Assembly: GCA_003255025.1 (NCBI GenBank)
Contig: QANY01011455.1
Span: 248,001-312,000 of the forward strand
Length of the DNA: 64,000 nucleotides
Source of the DNA: Datisca glomerata
Lineage: Eukaryota > Streptophyta > Magnoliopsida > Cucurbitales > Datiscaceae
Reading direction: 5' to 3'
In this document: positions 58,121 through 64,000 of the stretch, in pieces
How positions within the stretch are numbered: the first letter of the stretch is position 1
How the letters are laid out: each line of letters begins with the position of its first letter
Translations under genes and position numbers: made by a program
Notes under the pieces: model-generated
The model's database searches: none
Seen by the model: only the letters and a program-made list of their open reading frames with translations
Told to the model about the DNA's origin: nothing

Positions 58121-59024
58121 ATATGAAATCTCTCGAATTATACAGATTGTAATAAGATTGTAATTTTCACTACAATTTTGTATCAATGTTATTAACTGAT
58201 GAACTTGATGATGTTCATATTTTATTTTTTGTAGTACAAACACAAGTATCATGTTTGGATAAAATGAAAATGTAAGTCGCCAGGCATAGACCGACTTACT
58301 CATACAAGCAGTCAGCATAGGCGCTTGAAGAGTGAGCTGAGATGAGACATTGTATGCTTAAAATATTTGGAAAGTGTGAACAAAGCATACTTTGATTATG
58401 TTGCTGCCTTGACAAGAGGTCAATATGAGGTCCAAATATAAATTTTACGGATCGACATGATTCCTACGATCATGCAGCTTGGTTGATGGATGAGATGCGA
58501 GAACTTATTGTAGGGCGCTATGAGAAGTGCCCTATGTGACTTTCAACTATATAATGAAGAGATAAATAAATGTTGCTACTTTAGCATGTTACCTATGGTT
58601 ATGGTAATTTGACCTAATGGAGCATGTCTAGTAAATCAATTTATTTGGAGCTAAGCTATATATATAGGAAAAGAAGAGGTTTTTTTTGTTTATATCTATA
58701 TTGTGTTTATTAGTCGACCAATTATGTAATCTTGTAATGGCAAGTTCATGATTGTGAATACATGTTTTGATGAAGTCAAGAATTACTTTTTGAGGGATAA
58801 TATATATTTGGACTGATGTAACAAATACATTTGGGGCATAACGAGACAAGTAGATATTTTTCAATTTTGGAGTTGGTATGTTATCCATAACATGTTCATA
58901 TCAACTAGCTCTTATATATGCTCGCAGGTCGCATGACTTATTTTCCCGTATGAATTAATTGATATATGAATGTTTAATCATGTGTGATTAAATTCGTTCA
59001 ATCCCATCATACGCATGTGGGAGA
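58121..59024 (+). other. Spacer and polypurine tract of the second copia element
   Basis: Non-coding stretch between RNase H and 3' LTR, unusually long for copia (about 0.9 kb). No coding domain is recognised. It ends with CGCATGTGGGAGA just before TGTTGG. Confidence 0.6.
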
Positions 59025-59215
59025 TGTTGGAAAATCAGATATGGCCGCCCATGATGGGTCAACCCGATCCTGTTGTGAAAAGGAACAATTAGTAATTTTT
59101 CATGTGAGCAGCTACAAATCGAAGTTTATAAGAAAAACTTCCATGGGAGAAAGAACTAACTTGACAGTTTTAGAGAAATATCTAACAAAATTCAGACATC
59201 TACGAAATCTAGAGA
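59025..59215 (+). repeat. Start of the 3' LTR of the second copia element
   Basis: Starts TGTTGGAAAATCAGATATGG; the LTR is cut after about 190 bp by the outer CACTA element. The remainder would lie beyond 64000. Confidence 0.7.
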
Positions 59216-59616
59216 TGCTACAAGAAAAATGGACCATAGTGGCGGTTCTTAACCGCCGGTAAAGAATTTGCGGCGATTTGGAAAACGCTCACTACTAGAA
59301 AATGGGGCTTAGATGACGGTGAAAGCCCACCATCAAACCTTTTAATGAAGGGGAACGACTGTCATCTATCAAGTTGTCATTTGAACTCATTTTACCAAAA
59401 AATGTCATCAAAAGGTGTCACCACCAACAACGGGTACATCAAGAAAACACACACTTGATTGAAGTCTACCATTTTTCTTAACTAGTAATTCCTAGAGAGG
59501 TGTAAGAAACTAATAAAATAATATTTCACTCAACTATCTTTAAACAAAAAATTATATGTTTCATTTTGTTCTATATCAATGGAACATCGTAAACAACTTT
59601 CAGAAAGTAGGATTAC

Positions 59617-59785
59617 CGGCAACTGGGAGTTTTGCCTTTCCAGCATAAAAGGTCTTAGCTCTAACAATGTCAAGGGTGGTGACACCAAACAACCTTTTTC
59701 TCATCATATTTTCCAACGTTCTTGAAAACCTCAGCAACAATTGGGATGGTAGAGTTCATTGGGTTGCTAATCAGTTAACAAATTT
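59617..59785 (-). pseudogene. Captured exon of NAD-malate dehydrogenase (second exon piece)
   Basis: On the minus strand, after a CAG acceptor, the exon reads KFVN-(L)[16 protein letters not shown], then [10 protein letters not shown]. After one extra base it continues [20 protein letters not shown] and KLPVAG, followed by a GTAATC donor at 59616-59611. Plant mitochondrial/glyoxysomal malate dehydrogenases have ISNPVNSTVPIAAEVFK and a [24 protein letters not shown] run, including the substrate-binding N and R positions. A base change after FVN and the 1-bp insertion break the frame. Its partner exon is 107 bp upstream at 59892-59940. Confidence 0.87.
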
Positions 59786-59891
59786 CTGGCAAATCAAATA
59801 AAGTGAAATGAAAACCATACTATGCAGTATCTAAGCCCCGCACAAGAAGATTAAATTACTACTGAAATCTCAGTGTATAGTTGACACTCAC

Positions 59892-59940
59892 ATTGGGATA
59901 GTACTTAGCTATAGCTATGCAGAGTGCTTTAACTGTACCA
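59892..59940 (-). pseudogene. Captured exon of NAD-malate dehydrogenase (first exon piece)
   Basis: A 49-bp exon on the minus strand between a CAG acceptor (59941-59943) and a GTGAG donor. It reads GTVKALCIAIAKYYPN, matching the AGIVKGLCTAIAKYCPNA segment that directly precedes VNMISNPVNST in the enzyme. Order and spacing to the next exon show that a genomic segment with its intron, and not a cDNA, was captured. Further upstream exons were not recognised. Confidence 0.85.
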
Positions 59941-59944
59941 CTGA

Positions 59945-62110
59945 CAATTTAACTTGTTTCTTAAAAATGCAGCACAACATGGTAAGATTCTAATCAGCTT
60001 TAACTAATGGACGGTTAAAATAAAATACAAATTATATCTAAGTTATTGTTACTTGATCATTCGGGAGTGGTAGAATAGTCGTAAGAATTTATAAACTGCC
60101 TTTAGCATATAATTTTTGTTTAAGCAGCAGGTTCACGACATAGCTTTAGTCTTTAAGTCAATGCTAAGGACTATGATTTTCAACCAATAGATACTCTAAG
60201 AACTTATTTAATTGAATTGAAGATGATTTTAATGAAAAAGCAAAGGAATCTGAGTTAAAAAGTACTAGAGAATCCAGCTTCAGAATCGGATGCACTGAAA
60301 TGCAAACTAACCTCTCATCACAACAGGAAGCCTTGAACCAAGAATTTATCAAGGAATGTGTTCATTCCAGCCATGAAAAGCAATGTTTGAATCATGGGCT
60401 CGCCCTGCTCACATATGCAAATAATCAAATATCAATTAGACTAACACAAAGACAACCCACGAAGTTTAATCCAACAACCTAGGGTTTGAGATTAAAAACT
60501 GAATTGGAGTAGATATCTCTTATATTGTTCCCTCCCATTCTAGGAACATGGATAGTGGAAATCATTATGATAGAGCCAAGCATCACAAATACTATTGAAA
60601 AGCCAGCAAAACAGCTTCAACTGTCTTAGAAACATAAATAAGATAATATCCCAACTTGTACCAATTTAATCAAAATAAAAATCCTAAATACTCTAAACAA
60701 AATAGATAAAAAGTCAACATTAATAAACCGAAGAGAACAAATTTAATAGAAAGAGTAAATGAGTAGAAACTCATCATTTTCAGGAAGAAATGACAGTTGA
60801 AACAACATAGAAGAGAGAGTTGAAAGACAAAAAGATTTACAATTAGAATTGACTCAATGGTTATGGATTAACCTAAGTTAGATCATTGCACTACCCCCTA
60901 AAAAAATCTCAGGGAAGTTGAGCTGGTTGAAAACTCAGTTCTTTCAAAATTTCATTTTAGTTGGAACGATTTTCTTTAAGGTTTTCATGCATCTATTTTA
61001 TTTATGTGAAATTTATTCATAAGGTCTTAAGTTTGAACCTCCAATCCGAATGAGCAACTAGATAATTCTGCACACAATATAAGATTATCACACTTCTACA
61101 CTGAATAGCAATTGTTCACCAAGGTAGAAAATCTGAAAGTTTTGGCCATCTATAACCGTAAACAAGGTGATTGCAAAAGATACTAGTAGTTTTAAAATGT
61201 CAAATGAATTGGGGTGGAAAGGAAACATTTTAGGGTAGATCGAAAATACCGACAAAGTTCTGTAGACACAAGAAAATTCCCCAGCTACCTAACTATCCAT
61301 AACAGACCATCAGTAGAAGGCCAATATAGTGGACCACAACAAAAAAAATATACGGAACTGAAGACCAACGCCATACACTGGTCATTGTCAAGTAGACAAC
61401 TCCCAAAACAAGCGATGCCATGTTTTTATTAGTTTGTGGATAGCCTCTAGAGATTCACCCGGGAGAAGATGAACTTAAAAAAAAGACTCAACTTAAGGTA
61501 GAAAACTCAAGTCTGGGAGTTTCCTTAACTATTGCTATAGCTGAGGATCAATTTGATTGGGTTAGTTCATAGTAAAGTGGCTCACATAAATCAGTAATTC
61601 AACTTCAGATGTAAAACAAAAACTTTGGATGAACATCATATCAATCCGCCAGTTAAGAATATCATACAGATGAGCACGTTAATCTTGTGTAAACCTATAA
61701 TTATATGCACGCCAAAAGAATCAATATCCCATACAAAATAAGTCTTCAGTGTAGTTTCTCTAAAAAGGATAAAAACTGACATAAGTAATACACAGTTTTG
61801 ACCAATAGAGAGAAGGAAGACCACCAGAGCATCCTCCTCTGCGATAACTATTGTCCAAAATTATAGAAAACTTCCACTACGTTATTCTTGTGACCAATTG
61901 CTAGATCCTAAACCTCAGAGTACCTCTAATTCATTGTTACAACAATAAACTAAACAAGCAACACTGTCCAAAATGAATTTCTAAAGCAGTTGCATGGTAA
62001 AAAAATATAGAACAAACATAGGCTGACAATCTCATTGTAAATTGTGCCAAGCTAAATTAAAAAAGGAGCACTATTTATATGGCATGAGTGAAATCAGGCA
62101 AACAGATAAA
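59945..62110. other. Interior of the Pack-CACTA with no recognised gene
   Basis: AT-rich, intron-like sequence. I could not assign any reading on either strand to a family; short frames at 60300-60482 and 61214-61432 have no recognisable motif. More captured pieces may be hidden here. Confidence 0.45.
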
Positions 62111-62115
62111 CTTAC

Positions 62116-62291
62116 CCATCACTAACCAAGTTTAATGCCAAATTCACCAAAGTTGATTGTGAAAGACCTATTTTGTTAAGAACCAGTGTAAGAGGATCAT
62201 ATGGATGTTGTACATCAAGTTCAAAGTTTAGAGTAGTCAATATCATTTACTCAGCCTCAGTTATTCTTTCCTTGTAGCGCTCAAACCAATC
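62116..62291 (-). pseudogene. Captured cyclin T exon 2
   Basis: On the minus strand the 176-bp exon lies between GAACAG and a GTAAGT donor. It reads DWFERYKERITEAE, an in-frame TAA, MILTTLNFELDVQHPYDPLT and LVLNKIGLSQSTLVNLALNL, then VSDG. Plant cyclin T proteins have an E-x-Y-K/R-E-R-I-x-E-A-E-x-x-I-L-T-T-L-x-F-E-L run followed by VQHPY in the end of the first cyclin fold. It joins in phase to the exon at 62688-62822. The stop would end translation within the cyclin box. Confidence 0.82.
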
Positions 62292-62687
62292 CTGTTCAAA
62301 TGTCCAACATTATATCAGTTAAAGGAAACTGTTAAAAAAAGGTAGGAAACAAGTACATAGTTTCACTGCTTTACTATAAAAACCACATTATCATCTTATA
62401 AAATTTCTAAAGAGTGAAGGGGAGAAGTTAAAAGTTGTGAACCTTTTGTGGGAATAATTTGAGTCATGAAATACACTTATAAATCGAGACTAACTCACAA
62501 TTAACATATTGAAAGTCGAAACCTAAAAAATGAATTCAACTCTAATACATATATTGGCAATTTAAAAAAAATGGATTTTATAGAAAAAACTAAATAAGAC
62601 TTCGGAACACCAAAATCCTTCCATATTCACACTCAAGCTGCATCTGTCGTTATCATTATTTTCTTTTTTAAGATGAAAGATACTTAC

Positions 62688-62822
62688 AAGAGGGAGCATA
62701 AAGGACAAGAAAGTATCATCTTGTTTATGCAAAATTTCACAAGAAGTTCTCAGGATATTATTCAACGGACACAGTATCTCCTCAGACTTTTTGGCAAGAA
62801 AAAGAGCAGCAGTAGCTATCAA
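62688..62822 (-). pseudogene. Captured cyclin T exon 1
   Basis: A 135-bp minus-strand exon (45 codons, phase 0 at both ends) after TTGCAG and before GTAAGT. It reads LIATAALFLAKKSEEILCPL and NNILRTSCEILHKQDDTFLS, then FMLPL. The segment ATAALFLA.KSEET..PLN..L and the ILHKQD turn match the cyclin box of plant cyclin T, the partner of the P-TEFb kinase. The next exon starts DWFE, the expected continuation. Both splice sites are canonical. Confidence 0.82.
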
Positions 62823-63026
62823 CTGCAATATAGATATAAAAGTAAAACAATAAGGTCCCATCTAAAAGGACGTATTCAACTTAAAAAGAAGATATGACAC
62901 AATAGGATATATTGAAAAAAGTGAAAAGGAATCAGCAGGGGATATGAATTAGTCATATTGTACATGACTCAAAACTAAGAACGAAGTTTCCTCGGTTGGA
63001 AAGGCCAGAAATCTGCCAGTTGTTAC

Positions 63027-63072
63027 CTCCATGACCATCATAAACACCGAAGAACGAAGTTTCCTCGGTGAA
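63027..63072 (-). pseudogene. Captured PP2C phosphatase exon fragment
   Basis: The minus strand reads TEETSFFGVYDGHGG and then GTAAC, a possible donor. SFFGVYDGHGG is the core motif of plant PP2C protein phosphatases; the D of DGHGG binds the catalytic metal. Only about 15 codons are recognisable. A 19-bp piece of the same exon (AGAACGAAGTTTCCTCGGT on the plus strand, 63051-63069) is repeated at 62978-62996, so a bit of the exon was duplicated. Confidence 0.75.
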
Positions 63073-63236
63073 AAATATAAATGATGTATCAAATATTTAA
63101 AATCTAGCACTAAATCTAAACTCTAAATAAAGCAAGAAAATATAAACCCTAACTAAACCCTAGATCTCAATAAAACTAAATCACAACAAATAACACTAAA
63201 TAAATCTGAAACAAAAACTACGAACTCACTGCGAGA

Positions 63237-63324
63237 GTGCGAGAAACCATTGTTGGAGGCTCAGATTCGAAAGAGAAAACAGATCGGAGGTGCATAGTAG
63301 AAGAGATAGAGGCTGAGAAAGAAG

Positions 63325-63360
<36 letters not shown>

Positions 63361-63500
63361 GACAGAGACAAAGAGAGGAGTGCAGAGATGAGCTAGAGAG
63401 AGAAATAGAGAGTAGTGTAAATGAGAGCTTGAGAGGGAGAGACCGTGGGCTGAGAGCGAGAGATAAGGCTGAGAGTGAGTTCGTTCAAAAGAGAGCTTTG
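63237..63500 (-). other. Pyrimidine-rich (CT on minus strand) leader-like tract
   Basis: GA repeats on the plus strand, with a pure (GA)n run at about 63329-63356, make the minus strand CT-rich, as in plant 5' untranslated leaders. The tract lies upstream of the PP2C, cyclin T and malate dehydrogenase exons on their own strand. An arginine/glutamate-rich open frame on the plus strand is only a translation of the repeat. Confidence 0.45.
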
Positions 63501-64000
63501 AGTTGAGAGATTTGAGAATTAGGATTATGAGAGATATATAGATGGTATTTTTATAATTAACATTAACATTGGGTATGTGTAATTATGCGAGTATGTCCTC
63601 TGAAAAAGGGTAAACATTTTATGACAGTTAAAACAAATAATTGTCATAATAGGTAAACATTTTATGACATTTTAGGCAAACACTGTCATATTAACACTCA
63701 AACAATAAAATTTCCCACCCAAACACCTTTTTTCCTTGACAGGTTTAACAAATCTATCATAAAAAAATTTTATGGGTGTCATTGTAGCCCATTTTTGTAG
63801 TGGTGGCTGCTAAAACGACTATGGCAAACACTTTTACCAGCGGTTCTTCCAACCGTCAGAGGGCCGCCAATATAATATTATAGTGTGACCTATAGCGGCG
63901 GTTCGTAACCGCCGTATAGGTTCACAATTGCGGTGGTTTAAGAAAATTGCAGCAAAAAATTTGTGGTTTATAAAAAATAGCGGCGGTTTGTTAACCGCGA

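Larger units (their letters stand above)
53137..59215 (+). mobile_element. Second Ty1/copia element, degenerate, 3' LTR cut by CACTA
   Basis: A plus-strand copia element. A tRNA-Met type primer site lies at 53403-53414, gag with a zinc knuckle near 54942-54985, then integrase, RT and RNase H to about 58120, a 0.9-kb spacer and a polypurine tract GTGGGAGA (59017-59024) directly before the 3' LTR start TGTTGG at 59025. The 3' LTR is interrupted at about 59216 by a CACTA element that runs out of the window, so only 190 bp is seen. The 5' LTR must end near 53400; its start lies at or before the L1 insertion and was not identified. Confidence 0.8.
59290..63805 (-). mobile_element. Pack-CACTA element with exons of three host genes
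   Basis: The element starts CACTACTAGAAAATGGGGCT (59290). Its end is the complement of CACTACAAAAATGGGCTACA (63783-63802), with subterminal TGTCAT/ATGACA motifs at both sides. The base triplet GCT precedes it (59287-59289). If its right end is taken as GTAGTGGTG at 63805, GCT follows (63806-63808), giving the expected 3-bp duplication; three extra bases GTG make this boundary slightly uncertain. Inside, all on the minus strand, lie fragments of a PP2C phosphatase (63027-63072), a cyclin T (62116-62822) and a malate dehydrogenase (59617-59940). A (GA)n-rich tract lies upstream of them. No transposase is visible. Confidence 0.82.
59216..64000. mobile_element. Outer CACTA element, left end only
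   Basis: The sequence CTACAAGAAAAATGGACCAT (59218 onward) resembles the CACTACAAG start of CACTA ends with its first two bases changed. It is followed by subterminal palindromes such as GGCGGTTCTTAACCGCC (about 59242). The same motif family returns after the inner element, at 63895-63914 and 63980-64000 (GCGGCGGTTTGTTAACCGCG). The right end is beyond the window. No transposase is in view. Confidence 0.65.

Noticed and set aside
61214..61432. 72-codon plus-strand open frame in the Pack-CACTA
   Set aside because: No recognisable motif and opposite to all captured exons.
63237..63506. Arginine/glutamate-rich plus-strand open frame
   Set aside because: It is a translation of a (GA)n repeat without any domain.

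Overview
This window is plant nuclear heterochromatin from an angiosperm, probably a eudicot (family not determinable by eye). It is AT-rich and almost wholly made of nested, decayed transposable elements. Every recognisable protein is a plant element family (Ty3/gypsy including Athila, Ty1/copia, L1-type LINE with an RNase H domain, MULE, PIF/Harbinger, CACTA) or a spliced exon fragment of a plant housekeeping gene. I see no intact host gene, no rRNA or tRNA gene and no CRISPR array.

Layout: (1) 768-5599, a complete but dead Ty3/gypsy element on the minus strand with LTRs, primer-binding site and a 5-bp target duplication. (2) 6652-12415, remains of an older minus-strand LTR element, split by a 4.6-kb non-coding LTR element (7643-12259). 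That element carries two tandem-repeat arrays and a DNA-transposon-like insert (8330-9112) inside its own 5' LTR. (3) 14160-16310, a MULE transposase pseudogene, followed by a MULE-type MITE (16378-16816). (4) 17370-42563, a 5'-truncated Athila element blown up to 25 kb by three insertions: a CACTA element (19036-23191) in the integrase, and a copia element (24885-33451) and a PIF/Harbinger element (34231-38930) in the ORF downstream of pol. Each insertion is flanked by a duplication of the expected size (TAT, GAAAA, TTA), and the Athila reading continues on the other side. (5) 42570-46916, a gag-bearing LTR element on the minus strand. (6) 48749-53118, a 5'-truncated L1 element. (7) about 53137-59215, a copia element whose 3' LTR is cut by an outer CACTA element (from about 59216 and running off the window), which is itself split by an inner CACTA element (59290-63805).

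The most interesting content is gene capture. The inner CACTA element at 59290-63805 carries exon pieces of three unrelated genes, all on the minus strand with introns retained: a PP2C-type phosphatase, a cyclin T and an NAD-malate dehydrogenase. The CACTA element at 19036-23191 carries an exon of a cytosolic-type histidyl-tRNA synthetase. Neither shows a CACTA transposase, so both look like non-autonomous gene-carrying (Pack-CACTA) elements. Both also have a pyrimidine-rich, leader-like tract near the end that lies upstream of the captured exons.

All element proteins are broken by stops, frameshifts or deletions. All calls rest on motif recognition by eye; no alignment or database search was run.
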